Source: Hydnum rufescens UP504 (taxonomy: Eukaryota > Basidiomycota > Agaricomycetes > Cantharellales > Hydnaceae). Taken from it: 60,685 bases of DNA. The stretch is from NCBI GenBank assembly GCA_014904985.1, contig MU128976.1, positions 64,674-125,358 of the forward strand, in the 5' to 3' direction. The notes below the pieces were generated by a model. That model did no database searches. It saw nothing but the letters and a program-made list of their open reading frames with translations, and had not been told where the DNA came from. Below, one piece after another: positions 11,406 to 24,100 of the stretch; within the stretch, counting starts at the first letter, position 1; every line of letters begins with the position of its first letter. Made by a program: the position numbers and the translations under genes.

Positions 11406-13415
11406 ATGGCTCGCGGAACTTCCGCCTCTATTAGAAATACCTCCCCCCCTCCAGACGAAGATATTGAGGTTTGCTGTAGCTTGGACAGGGTGTCTTTCTT
11501 TTCACTCATACGGTAGACCCCCCCTCCCCCCGACGTGCAGGAGGTCTTATTCACACCAGTAGAGGAGCTGCAATCCCATGTGAGCTGTATTTGAATATTT
11601 TCGGTTTGGAGACGCGTCGATGCTTTCGCCATGGTATACTGACGGAGAATTTCTGGATTCAAGGGAATCAATGTTCAAGATATCAACAAGCTTAAAGTAT
11701 GTCTTTTCCACTAGGATATCATGTGTGAGAGATGTCTGATGATTCTTTAAATATACCTTTAGGCTGCCTCTCTCAATACTGTTTCGTCTGTACATATGAC
11801 ATCAAAACGTAATCTGCTCAAAATCAAGGTGTGCGACGGTCTTCTCCGTGGACTACTTCGTGAACAACTATTCCCCCCTACTTTCTAGGGTCTTTCTGAA
11901 GCCAAAGTGGACAAGATTAAGGCAAGTAAAGATCATACCGGGCCGATGTATTTCACTATATATTGTCCTCCCTTAGGAAGCCGTCCACAAAATTATGGGT
12001 TCTTCGTTCCAGACAGGTATTCAGGTGTCAGAGCACCGGAAGAGAGTCTTCCACATCAGCACGGGGAGCAAGGCTGTAGATGCTATTCTTGGTGGTGCGC
12101 TTACCTTCGACGTTTGCATTGGCATTCGGTTCATGTCCTCCCCGTATGCAGGTGGATTCCAGTCGCAGTCGATCTCAGAAGGTCTTTTCCAATCTTCTAT
12201 CTCTTTCCCAAGCGCACTACATCTCTCTTTCCCTCAGTTTATGGCGAATTTAGAACGGGAAAAACGCAACTTGCTCACACGATATCAGTAATGGCCCAAT
12301 TACCAGAGGAACTGGGAGGAGCCGGTGGCAAGGTGATTTTTTGCTGTCCCCACTCCGTAAATTATCTACTTAGTTTCGATGGCCTAGGTCGCATACATCG
12401 ACACTGAAGGAACGTTTCGACCAGAACGAATCAGAAGTATTGCTGAAGCGCTCGGCATTGATGGAGATGCTGCACTCGAGAATATTCTCTACGGTGAATG
12501 ATCTCTCCAGGTACGCCTGAGCTAAGCTGATGGGGCGTGTTTCGTTCCTATTAGCGCGTGCACACAATAGCGAAAATCAGTTCGAGCTTATACAGGAATG
12601 TGCAAGTAGGTTCGCAGAAGAGAAAACCTTCAAACTCCTTGTGGGCTTTTCTCCGGGCTGTTACAAACGTCACAGAATCACCGAGAAATCTATTATTAGA
12701 TCGTCGATAGTATTATGGCCTTGTTTCGTGTTGATTATTCTGGGAGAGGGGAATTGAGTGAAAGACAGCAAAAGGCACGTCCATCGGATGCTAGGTAATC
12801 TATATACTAATCGTGTTCCATCTTCAACAGCTTGGACAGGTTCGTCCTCATCATTTTGACATTGATCCACTAGGATTTAAATTAGTGTCCAAAGATGCTC
12901 GCTCGATTGTCGAAATTATCTGAAGAATTCAACGTGAGTCTATTTCATCCTATTTAACATTACGGTTCCTTCTGTCCAAACATTTCCTCTGACTAGGTGG
13001 CTGTTCTCATTACCAATCAAGTCCAAGGTTCGTTTCCTGTTGATCCTTTTGATAGCAAGAATGTTCAGGCTATCATCCCTTTCTCTATGCAGCGGATCCT
13101 GGTGCATCTGCAATGTTTGCCGGCCCATCTCGTTAGTTGCTATAGCTAAGGCTCCATTTCCTTCGCGGATTCCTGTACTTGATCACCTTTGTAGTAAAGC
13201 CTATTGGAGGCCACATTCTTTCTCATGCATCACACACCCGCGTCTATCTCCGTAAAGGTGTTGTGACTCTTCTCTCTTCGTCGATTCTCGGTTTACTCTG
13301 TATCATATCTCCAGGCCGTGCCGAGGAACGTGTGGCTAAGTTGGTCGACAGTCCGGATCAGCCTGAAAGCGAGGCCTCCTATAAGCTCGCCGAAGGGGGA
13401 TGGGGCGACATCTAA
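11406..13415 (+). CDS. DMC1: Meiotic recombinase Dmc1 (RecA/RAD51 family)
   Basis: Strand-exchange ATPase of meiosis. Exons joined in order give [31 protein letters not shown] (HhH amino domain), [64 protein letters not shown] (Walker A, about 12,240-12,270), [14 protein letters not shown], then [20 protein letters not shown] (Walker B and L1), [29 protein letters not shown], and the end [16 protein letters not shown]. The HhH-linker-RecA layout and [12 protein letters not shown] point to DMC1 rather than RAD51 or RAD55/57. At least ten introns are present, several only about 50 bp, so no open frame covers more than a fraction of the gene. A complete meiotic gene implies a sexual lineage. Start chosen at 11406 because it opens the exon that splices in frame. 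Confidence 0.9.
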
Positions 13416-14302
13416 CACTTCTCGTAATCTTGGTGCACCTGCTCTGGTTTGGCTGCTGTCTCTCTGTGTCTGGTCATTTCCCTGCTCGGCTTCTCTGGGG
13501 TTCATTACTTCTGACTCTAGGTAGTTTCTCATCTTCTCCGCGATATCGACTGTATATCACTTCTAAGATCTCGCGAGTCTTCGCACTGTGTTATGCCTCC
13601 AATCTCTGCATAAGATGTAATAGACGGATGTGCAACTAAGGCGACGTGCCCTCCGATTGTGAAGCGACACCACGATGGGACTCCGATGCAGTCCTTGCGA
13701 GTTATTGGCTCAGAGAATTTGATGCTCTGCTTATATATTATGCTGGGGGAGAAACACGGTCCTGGAGAAAGGATTCGCCTTGGCTAATATGTCGTTCCCC
13801 TCGGGACGCATTACATGTTCTCATGGTCGGAACGCCGGGTAGCCCGAAGGAAACTATGGCTGTGTACCGATATTTCCGTACCTCCGGTTCAAGTTCTACA
13901 GGATACATGTACCTGTTAGGATATTCCGCCGGTGGAGGCGGTGCGGACATCATCCGGAGATATCCTTGGACCGATGCTTTCTTTTTCTAGCTAGGGCAGC
14001 CAACTCATGTAGGTCCGAATTCCATGTAACGTGCCGGTGCACGGCCCGTCCGTATACTGTGTATATTACAACGCTCCGCGCCACAATTCAGTGTGCTTCG
14101 TATTCTTCATCCGCCCAACTTTAACGGTACGTATATTTCAGATAATCTCTTGCTCCTCAACAATCGACGGCAGTAAGCAGGGAGAGTTTAGGTAATGGCC
14201 TGTCACAGACTCATTGTGTCACGGCCCCATCGTGCTTACGTGATGGCCTATGTCGTAATATATTACACGATGATGTAGAACTTGCGTATATTGCTCTTCT
14301 TG
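13416..14302. other. Intergenic, no convincing gene
   Basis: About 0.9 kb. An open frame at 13646-13990 (plus, 114 codons) and one on the opposite strand within it have no recognisable domain and are treated as chance. Confidence 0.5.
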
Positions 14303-14949
14303 ATGGCTAACCGCTGGAACGAAGATGATTCGGTGAATGCGCATCTCTCCTTTTATTGCGGGATTAGCTGTCAACACATGCATAGGATCGACTGCCGGAA
14401 GGAATGACTCGTGTTGGGTACGACAGTGACACCCAACAATACACATTCCAAGATGATTCTGTACGCCCCATGCTTCGTATCTGTTATTTGGAAATCTCAA
14501 TTCCGCACTTTGGGTCCCACAGGGCCTCTGGCTGGGTGAAGCTGGAACTGAGTTTGGAGGGGAGATGCGGTACATTGGTCCTGGTGCGCCCACCTATGAT
14601 TATTTCCTCTCTTCTGATCGATAATAATCCCCCTCCTGCAGCACCCCTTCGGTCCGAGTCTCCTCAGACCTCAGCCTCGTCATCGTCTTCCTATCAAATC
14701 CTTCTCCCCTTCTTCCTTATCATTGCCGTCTTCCTTCTCCTCGTTTTCCGCCTCGTCTCGACGCCTTCATCATCGTTAAAACCCCCACCACGATCCTGTG
14801 CAAGCGGAGGGAACCTATATACTGTGGTTCTGGGGGATACATGCTGGGACTTGGCCCTAAAGTTCGGCGTAACGGTCAAGAACATCGAGAGAATGAATCC
14901 TGGTCTAGACTGTGCTCATCTGATGGTAGGCGAGACCATTTGCCACTAG
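14303..14949 (+). CDS. Membrane-anchored single-LysM protein
   Basis: Probable chitin/peptidoglycan-oligomer-binding protein fixed in a membrane. The start at 14303 (MANRWNEDDS) splices into DRLPEGMTRVGYDSDTQQY, a conserved cytosolic-looking amino segment. Next come GLWLGEAGTEFGGEMRYIG, a Ser-rich linker, one hydrophobic helix (LLPFFLIIAVFLLLVF) and a single carboxy-terminal LysM (LYTVVLGDTCWDLALKFG, then NPGLDCAHLMVGETICH). Three introns with GT-AG borders are needed. There is no amino-terminal signal peptide, so the helix would act as a signal-anchor with the LysM facing the lumen or cell wall. This layout differs from secreted LysM effectors, which have a cleavable signal and usually no membrane helix. 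The LysM call is firm; ligand and topology are inferred. Confidence 0.82.
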
Positions 14950-15398
14950 GTTTTGTATGGACCGACCTCCGAATACATGTAGTCTGACCAGTGGGTTTCT
15001 GGTATGGTGGACGCCTCATATTGCTGACATGACTAGACAACTTGGGATTTGGTTAGGAAAGTGAGAGCTAGGAGATAATGACCCTAGGAATACGTTCACC
15101 TCATTAACACAATTCGCACTGAAGCGTTGGCCCAAGAGGGGCGCCCGATATGAAGAACTGCGAGCAACACCCTGGACTCTCGGTCCAAAAGGTGGGCAAT
15201 CTAGATTGGATGAATGATTTCAGAACAGAATTATGTAACATTCGAGAGACATCATCTCACATGTCACAGCGTTGCTCGAAGTCGGTACGGCAAGCTCCAG
15301 GCGATAAGGTACCAAGGTGACATGATATTTCAATTTAGTCGTCAGGGCAGATCCCACCACTTCCTCTCGTTTTTTCTCCTCCAGTATTTAGTGTTCCA
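14950..15398. other. Intergenic spacer
   Basis: About 450 bp between the LysM gene and the secreted glycoprotein gene on the same strand. Nothing beyond presumed terminator and promoter sequence is seen. Confidence 0.5.
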
Positions 15399-16959
15399 AT
15401 GATTGCGTATTCGATCCCCATGCTCATCAGCTTATGGATGGTGGACTCCGCGTTCGCTCAACCTAGTCCAGTCTTTTCTCAACCAATTCCAAAGTACACG
15501 GCGACGTATATTCCAAATTTCAACACTCCCCAAATTTCTGAAGCTGGCCAGACCGGTACGAATGAGGTATGGCTTCCTTCCCTTGTGCACCCGTATGTCG
15601 CTAACAGGTCCATGCACGCAGTGCGGAACAGGAAGCAATCAGACTTCCAACTGCCAGAACTCCTACTGTGAGTCCCACCATTGTATCCGCCGCAAGGTCA
15701 CGTCTGTAAATTTCCTTAGTGAATGCCCTGGACGATTTCTGTCTCTGGGCTCCTCCCCAAAATACTTCTTCGTATGGCGATTCTGCCATTGGAAACACGG
15801 AGCGTATTGAGGTGGCATGGTGCCTTCGTGTAAGTGGGTTCCTCGCTTTATTGACTCCCTCTCGATTAGCTCACACCCGTATTAGACTGGATATGGGACA
15901 CGCTTGATGCCTCCTGGTTCTATCACCGGCGCACACTGGATCCAAACCCCGAACTATGTGCAGATCACTGGCACTGGAGACTTGACGCTCCTCAACATCC
16001 CGAAGAATGATGCAGGGGGCGAACTCGATCCTCACGTGCGTCATGTTTGTCTACACTCCATATCTCTCCTTTTATAACAATGTTCTAGGGTGCGGATGGA
16101 AACGGCAATCCCATAGGCAAGTTTCCCTCTTATTCTCATGTGACCTAGATTGACCTTTTGCATAGGGGGTCTTGTATTTGGTACGTCGTATGGCGGCATA
16201 CTACGCCAGTATCACGAATGGACAAATTTCATGGGTGCTGCATATTTCTGGTGAGTATCTCAACACCTCCGCTTTGCATCTCCCAGTACCTAGATCTCTT
16301 CGTTTCTATGACAGCTTCCGTGCGTGTCTAGATGCGCCCGGTGCCACACAATACTGCGGACATGTGCGTAGAGATACGTTTCGAACCATCTTGGGCTGCT
16401 CTCCCTGACTTCTAATGTTCATAGATTTGGGACACGTACGCGATCGATTTCTCCGATTGGGCCTCTTCTATTCTTCGTTCTGATTTCTTCGTACTTCTAG
16501 ACTTGGCTGCGGTTGGAACATGCCTGAAATTACAGCACGGGCTTTTCGACCTGCCTTGGGGATCCCACAGAGCCTATGGGTATCTATGTTTCGAATGGGG
16601 CGACTAGCACTTTCTATCAAGGAGAACCTGTCACACCGTCTGCGCATTCACCTGGACCTTCGTCTAGTTGCACGTATTACGAGACATTGGCCAATTACAA
16701 TTCACCGGCTCCAACGCCCACCGCAACCTACTTTGGTGGCTCTACGCCCTTGGTGACTTCATCAGGCCGTAGTACTTCGGGGATCTCTTTCAGTACGACA
16801 AGCGGGGTGTCTACAAGCACAGGGTCGCCAACATCATTGTCTCGCGCTACTACATCCTCCCAATCCAGCTCGGTGCCCTCTATCTCCGCCTTACCTTTCG
16901 GTTCATTTGGGGCGGCGATGATTGGAGTGATTGTTGCCACACTCCATACCCTTATGTAG
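15399..16959 (+). CDS. Secreted, GPI-anchored Cys-rich glycoprotein ('macrofage activating glycoprotein' family)
   Basis: The start at 15399 gives a signal peptide (MIAYSIPMLISLWMVDSAFA) and a mature start at QPSPVFSQPIPKYTATY. Exons then give CGTGSNQTSNCQNSY, ALDDFCLWAPPQNTSS, IPDGTITGAHWIQTPNYVQ, TGTGDLTLLNIPKNDAGGEL, DPHGADGNGNPIGGLVFG, QYHEWTNFMGAAYFCFRAC, a Cys-containing end block and EPMGIYVSNGATSTFYQ. A Ser/Thr/Pro-rich tail closes with a hydrophobic segment (FGAAMIGVIVATLHTLM) typical of a GPI-attachment signal. Paired cysteines suggest disulphides. Basidiomycete genomes annotate this family under the historical label above; its biochemical role is not established. Neighbouring a LysM membrane protein, it is plausibly a cell-surface component. 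The family call rests on the conserved HGADGNGNPIGG and YHEWTNFM blocks. Confidence 0.8.
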
Positions 16960-17755
16960 GCCACATCTGCACCACTCTTTTAGACTAGGATCATCACTTC
17001 ATGGACAAATTCGTTACATTCTTTTGGCACTGTGACGGACACTCATACTCAACTAACCCATTCATTTCCTTTATCGCTTTGTTTCTGTTCTTCTCCCGGG
17101 TTTTCTCTCTAAATTACCTCTGGTTGTAAATATTATGTAACTCACTCTTTTGAGTTCTGACAAGATGGGAGTGATCACTTGAATGAACCTGGCAAGGTTC
17201 TCGAGTAAGGTCAATGGTGCTATTTGTACTATAGTACGAGGACTTCCACCTTGCTCAGGTGCCTAATGTGTCACACACCCCGGCCATCCAGCAGTGCTCG
17301 ATCTAAAGATGGTATGGCTGGAAGTTAACGGTAATTCCAACGGAAATTGAACATAAAATCCGAAAATATTTTTAAATCCAATCGACATCCCCGAAAAGAC
17401 AGACTTGGGGCAGAGATTTTACCACAAGGTTGCAGTAACGTGCTATGCTGTGGAGTGCTCTAGCTATGCATGAAGCTCAATGTTTGTATTATTTCAGGGC
17501 AGATACATTTGCTAATGAAGTCTTGACTTGAGTCCACTTCAAGTCAAGCCAACTCCTTCAAAGCTAAGTCCAAGCCGAATATTTGTAATCAAATGACTTG
17601 GCTTGACTTGACTTGACTTGACTTGAAACAGACTGGCTTGGGACTCAAGTCGGCTTAAGTCCGAGTTCACCGCAACACTAATTTGCGGCTGGACCTCCAT
17701 GTTTCGGTAACTTGCGTTGTTCCTATCCTTCATATCCACCTTTCACACTCCGTAA
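16960..17755. other. Intergenic spacer with CTTGA-repeat patch
   Basis: About 800 bp without a gene. It contains a run of TTGAC/CTTGA pentamers near 17,596-17,635, flanked by AAGTCAAG/CTTGACTT words in both orientations. Confidence 0.55.
17590..17640. repeat. TTGAC pentamer microsatellite
   Basis: Several consecutive CTTGA units (GACTTGACTTGACTTGACTT). The same word family appears near 10,865 in another intergenic spacer. Confidence 0.75.
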
Positions 17756-20557
17756 ATGGCGCGCGAGTCTAGTGTCTTGCATGAGACATTGAATCTGTGT
17801 GCCCAGGCTCTTATCAATACTCTCAGTGAGCGCTGACCAGTGTTTCTTCAGTTATGTCACACCCGACCTCTATACATTCGAGCCCGCCGACCCAAGTGGA
17901 AATAGGGACGCTGTTAGCAAATCTTTGACTATCAACCGTCTTACCGGAGATATATTGCTAAATGGTAATGATAACCAACGCCGTCTTGCAGGTCTCCTGA
18001 CCCAATTCTGTAGACTGGGACGTTGCTGCACCGTCCAAAAGTTTCCGCGCCCTCACAGTGTATGGCATCGTGGGCCTCTTGACTCTATCCACAAGTGAGA
18101 AATTTGATCACTGTACCCGCCGTTTCTAACGCGCCCACGTTGGGACTAGCCGACTTCCTCGTGCTTATCACGGGTCGGTCTCCCGCACGCGGTAGAATGA
18201 ATGGACACACTATCTACCTTGCGACTGAGTTTCGCGTCCTTCCTGTCGCGACTCCGTTGCGAAACTCCCTTGTGGAACATCCCGTCGAGAAGCACTTGGT
18301 TGATCTTGTCGAACACCACCTCGCTTCTAGCGTGCTATGGTTCAGCTATGGATGGGACCTGACTCGGACACTCCAAGCTCAGACCGTAAATCCCAATGAA
18401 GGGCGTCCCTTGTGGCAGACTGTGCGTTCAAGTTGACGGTTGTTGTTGGTATTCAGCTAAAGTTGACATAACTTTCCAGGCTGACGATCGTTTTTTCTGG
18501 AATAAATTTCTTCAATCTCGGTTCATAGACATTACCACCTCTAATCCTGACCAAGATGTACGTATGTCCATGGAACTATCGATGATTTCGAAGTTGACGA
18601 TAGGCGCTTCCTTCGAATAGTTGAGCCGATATATTCTTCCCATAATTTATGGCTGTGAGCTCACTGTGCTCGTCCCTCGCTGGTTCATCGCTCACCTTCA
18701 ATATATGATTTTCTAGCATTTGATATCCGACAAACCCACATTGGACGTATACCATTCAACTTTGTTCTCATTTCGCGCCGCTCCCGATACCGTGCCGGAA
18801 CACGGTATTTCACTCGTGGAATAGACGACCAAGGGCATGTTGCAAACTTTAATGAGACGGAACAGATAATTTTTATCGACGAGGAAGGTGATAACGACAA
18901 AGTCACCAATGCACGAGTGGGCTATGGTGGTTTTGCCGAGGTGGCTGGTACTACCCGAATGAGCTTCGTCCAGACTCGAGGAAGCGTCCCAGTCTACTGG
19001 GCTGAAATCAATAATCTACGCTATAAGCCTGATCTCCAAGTGATGGATCGCAGTGATACCGTATGCATTGTTTATTCGTGTTCCAATTCATGCCCAACGC
19101 TGACGCCACGATCCTTTAGCCTAGTGCATTGCGCTTGCATTTGATGGACCAAATACGGACGTATGGCTCGCAAGTCCTCGTCAATCTTGTTAAGCAAAAG
19201 GGACATGAGAAGCCAATCAAGGAAGCCTATGAGCGTCGGCTCGCGGAATGCAAAATCGACAATGTACACTACGAGTACTGGGACTTTGCGACTGAGACCA
19301 AGGGCATGAAGTTTGAAAAGGTCAAGATTCTAGTTGATCGACTGGACGATCATGTCCAGGATCTTGGGTGAGTCATGCGTAAATGACCACACTTGTTGCT
19401 AGCTTCGGTGACGCTTTCGGCCTAGATATTTCCATCAGAAAGCGGATAGCCCAGTCCCTATCAAATTGCAGAAAGGCGTTATCCGCTCCAATTGCATGGC
19501 GAGTGCCATCGGCAGCCATTTAGTTTTATGCTATCTAACGGTGACAATCGCACAGGATTGCTTGGACCGGACGAACGTTGTTCAGTGTGCATTTGCGAAG
19601 CGAGTGCTCTCACAACAATTGCACAAGATCGGTGTCCTCGGCGAGAAAGAACAAGTGGACGATCACGAAGAATTCATGGGCGTTTTTCGTAACGGTGATT
19701 AGTTCACCCCATGTTCCAATGTAGCGTCTAAATACTCCTGCTCATTCCGTTTATAGTCTGGGCCGATCATGCCGACTACGTGTCTAAAGCGTACAGTGGT
19801 ACAGGGGCTCTGAAGACGGACTATACTCGCACCGGTACCCGAACGAAACAGGGTTTGTTACAGGATGGTCAGAATTCCATGGTCCGTTACATCAAGAACA
19901 ATTATTTTGATGGTGACCGACAAGTAAGTCTCCTGCACGCCCTGTGGAGAGTCACAGGGGACTGAAACTTCTTCTCCCAGGATGCATTTGATCTGTTTAC
20001 TGGTGCGTGGGTCCCTCGCCGGGGGCCTGCGACATCCCTTTCGCTTGTGATCGACAGCAGGCCACTTATTACAAGATCAGTACGTGTCCGCATGACCTGT
20101 GGTGACCCCGGATTTTCCTCACCGATCACATTCCATAGATGCCATACACGCTCCTTTTTTCCCTTTTCATGATCTTTGCAGGGCTTTCTCTCCCAAGAGC
20201 CTCCAGTACGTTTTTGCTGCCGCGATGCAGTCTTACGATACTGACTGTTCGGCGGCAGACTACTCCCTATTCTACTACAATGTGTTCTGGACATTCTTCG
20301 CCGTCATCTCGCTATTCTACATATTGGGTCATGGCGTCGAATACGTCGCCTGGCCCCGCCTGAATCCTCCCATCGAAATAATTCTGTACGAGGGACCGGG
20401 CTTTAAGAGCGGCCCGAAGGGTAAAGGGTTTAGGATACCCTTCGGTTTGGATCAGAAAATTTTCACAGGTGGTCTTCGGATAGGCGGAAAGTATTCATAC
20501 CAGCACCGCAAGCCAGCCGAGGAAATGGAGATGGGGCTCAAGAAGCGGGTGGACTGA
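17756..20557 (+). CDS. SAC1: SAC1-type phosphoinositide phosphatase
   Basis: ER/Golgi integral-membrane phosphatase that hydrolyses PtdIns4P and controls lipid transfer and secretion. The start at 17756 gives [14 protein letters not shown], spliced to [16 protein letters not shown]. The Sac domain runs through [98 protein letters not shown], and the catalytic loop [15 protein letters not shown] (CX5R with Asp). Two hydrophobic segments near the end ([16 protein letters not shown] and [18 protein letters not shown]) match the two carboxy-terminal membrane helices of Sac1. The tail ends LKKRVD, a lysine-rich cytosolic end reminiscent of, but not identical to, a KKxx-type ER retrieval signal. 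An intron with GC-AG borders splits the catalytic loop. Length and domain order are normal. Confidence 0.92.
19499..19555 (+). other. GC-AG intron inside the SAC1 catalytic loop
   Basis: 57 bp intron with donor ATG|GCGAGT, branch-like TATCTAAC and acceptor GCACAG|GATTGC. Removing it joins NCM to DCLDRTN. No GT donor gives the right frame. The intron is divisible by three and has no stop, so retention would insert 19 residues between Met and Asp of the CX5R motif. Confidence 0.85.
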
Positions 20558-21118
20558 GATGTTTCCTTTTTTTCTGTTCGAGGACATTGTTTCTGTCTAT
20601 CTAACTAAGCATCCTATCCCCGAATTGGAGGACACCTATCGTGATCAAGGATCTCATTCACAGAGCAAGATAGGTTTACAGGGAAAACCTTGCATGAATT
20701 GGGCAACTTTCTACTACAATCTTTCCATGCCCTTGGGGAGACAATAGACCCTATCATTTAATGATGCAACAAGCGTCTGCTGCGTGCACATGCATCATTG
20801 CATCAATGGCAGTTGGCATAATTACGTAATCCCAATAAAGGCGATCACTTGTGATACTGTCAAACTTATTTACGACTAGCGCTGCAGCGAGGGCTGTTTT
20901 CCATCCCAGTCTTGGGCAAGCTGTCCGACGCGAGTGCATCCTTCTTTCGCTTCGGGCTGATTCCACACCGTCATTCCCTGGGTTTGTTTGTACAACTTCA
21001 TCACCCTACATACAATCTTACCATTGATGTCGCGTTTTCTCCTCAGGTGGGGCCAGTTATCCAGTCCTGTAGTTGCCACCCATTTGCTGGTTCTGATTCT
21101 TGGGATTGTTCCCGTGCC
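20558..21118. other. Intergenic spacer between SAC1 and the RasGEF gene
   Basis: 560 bp, same-strand neighbours. The RasGEF frame remains open upstream to 20912, so an earlier start is possible, but no family-like sequence lies there. Confidence 0.45.
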
Positions 21119-24100
21119 ATGACTTACGCCTTGCGACGTAAAGCGCCGGGCATCAACACGGCAATTACGACCTACGAGCCACCTTCTCAAAACCGACCGT
21201 CGTCTTCCAATGGCTCTTCTTACAATGGCTCTTCCCATCGGAGTTCTCGTTCTGAGGCTAGCTCTTCTCGTTCCCGTTCCCCTGCGCAGGCTAGTCTGGC
21301 TTCGGTTGCCGACGAGAACTATCCAGCCTCTGGCTACTTGGATGCTGCTCACAATGAGGAAGATTATGTCCTTGCTATGCATGACTTTATTCCGGTGGCA
21401 CCAAATGTGCAATGCCTCAGCTTTCGCGCCGGGCAGGTGATTCACGTCCTCAATCGAGATCAAACTGGTTGGTGGGACGGGGAGCTAGACGGACGGAGGG
21501 GTTGGTTTCCCAGCAATTATGTTAATGCGACCGCAACTCCATCCCCTCCCCGACCCAAAAAGGTTAGCATTTGATGCCGTTGATCGGAAGTCACTAGGGA
21601 ACCTAACGTGTCCCCGAGTAGTCCCGAACTGCTCGCAACAAACAGACTCCGACCAATAAACATCACTCAGCTTCTAACTCAATATCATCATCTCATGGTT
21701 CAGTTGCGGATGACATCAACTCGACGCCGTCTTTGCTCATCTCCCTGGTTCAAGCACTTTCTCTGCTACAGAACGCAGTCCGAGCACGCCGAATAACGCA
21801 CTTCCAGCCTTCTACTGCTTGTGTCATATCATGCGTACGGTCTGTCCTGTCCGCGACGGATTGTCTAGGTCGAGACTCTCCGGCTTTGGCCACATTTCCA
21901 AACCTAGCTGCCGCACGCAAACAAGTCCTGTCAGACCTAGCGCGACTTGTGAACCAAGCGCGCAAGGCTTCTGAGATGCGCGCGCTAGAAGAGGACGAGA
22001 TGGACTATGAGATCGAAGAAATGATGCGTATGGGTCAGACTGTTTATGGCCATGTGCGCGCCTTTTTGGACGTTGCTGTGAATTGTGGTTTGGAGCTTCC
22101 AGAGCGACGAGCTTTGTCCCCGACCGAAGATCCGTATGACCGGTTGCTTGGAGCAACGCCTACACCGGGGGGGCAGGATCAAGATTCAGATGGTTACCGT
22201 GCTGATGACCGATTATCGCGGCCCCCTGTCCCTTTGACCAACAGTTCCCTGTCGTCGATTTCTATGCGTGCGCGCAGTATGGTTGACTTGCGAAAGTCAG
22301 CGAGACGAACGCCTACCGCCCCCACATTTTCACATTCTCCAGAACGTGTCCCACATCCTCCAATCCCACAAGAAGAACAACCGTCTAGTCCAGCAGTATC
22401 ATCATATGCCAGTGGCTCCTCCGTGTCATCTTTTAATTCAGATTCGGAGGCAGGTCACGTCTCTGCTTGGCCTAGAGGTCCGACTTCGACCGCACAGCTC
22501 CTTATCACCCTGCGAGCCACGCACGACCGATTACTCTCCATCATCGCTGCATTTATCGGTCATGTACATTCCCATTCTCAAAACGCCCACGCTTCCAGCA
22601 AGGGCCATCTCATTGAAATGACCCGGGAGACAGTGGATCAAGTCCGTCAACTCCTGGCTCTTGTGGATTCCGTCATGGCAACCCCAGAGATTACGGAGGC
22701 AAAACCACGAGAGTTGATGGCATTGGAGACGGCCAAGTCCACCCTATTCGCCTATACGTCATCGCTCGTGGATTCTATTCGTGCAATAACGTCTCTTCGA
22801 GCGACCGAGAACGAAGATGAGGAGAAAGGCACGTGTCTCCAGGCCGCCACTGGTGCTCTGCGCGCGGGTGCCGAATGCGTAACCTCCGTCAAATTGTGCT
22901 TGAGCCGCAGGATGGGGGAGGAGCCTTTCATCATATTTGTCCTCCCTCCGCCATCAACGTATCCGGCCCAGGATTCACGATCCAACAGTCCTGCTTCATC
23001 TGCCGCGTATTCACAATACTCTTCCTATGGGGAGGAACTGCAAAGATACGCAGAGTCTGCCGACTCTGATGGTGATGATCAGGCACCCTTACTCCCCGAA
23101 CAGACTGTTGCCGACGATACGCTACATGCTTCAGGATACGAAGATCCCACGATGCATGTTCCACTGGGCCCTGTGTCTAATGTCGCACTCGCTGAGATGG
23201 CCGTTCAACGATCACGACCCTCCCTCGATGCGCCAACCGCTCGAGTGCCCTCTCAAGGACCAGCCACTCCAATCGCTGACGCATTCCAGCGTGCCACTGT
23301 GGGAATATCTATTCGCGTGGATCACGCACCCCTCAGCGAGACTGAGTCCCAGAGAACGGATGAGGACTCTGGATCAGATAGAAGAGATGCACCCATGTTG
23401 GACTCTTCCCCGGCAACGTCGTTGTCCACATTGCCTAGTGAAACTTTTGGTGCACCGGCGGGCACAAGGAATGGGCCTACTGCACACCTCGAAGAAAAGA
23501 TAAAACGAGGGGAACTACCCTCCGTTCCAGGATCAGCATCTGGAATCCCACAAGCTCCTGTTCTATCTACAGCCAAGGCCGACCCATCTGCGGCATCCGA
23601 TGATTGGCTTGTTGGTGATGATTATGACCCACGGGACATATCGTTAAACAGCGAAGGCGCAATGACCGGCGCCACTTTAGAGGTTCTTGTCGTGAAGATA
23701 ACCGATCACCGCGCCTTCCCAGACGCAACGTTCTCGCATGCCTTCTTCCTTACGTTCCGTCTGTTTACTTCTCCGGATGACTTCCTTACGCTACTCATGC
23801 AACGATTTGCGCTTGAACCCCCTCAAGGATGGCAGTTATCACCAGTTGACTTGCGGGCCTGGGAGGAAACGAAACTTCGGCTCGTACGGGTACGGACGTG
23901 TAACGCCATGAAATCGTGGCTTGAAGGGTATTGGCAGCCTCAAACGGATGGTGTCGTGCTACCTCGTATGCAGCAGTTCTTACGAGACTTAGCGACTCCT
24001 GCCCTGGGATCTCAGGCGCAAAGAATACTAGATCTTGTCAATATTCGGATAGAGCAAGGCGCCACTCTCTCCGCTAATGGTATTGGACATAAACTTACTC

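Noticed and set aside
13646..13990. 114-codon frame downstream of DMC1
   Set aside because: No recognisable motif and overlapping frames on the opposite strand; treated as chance.
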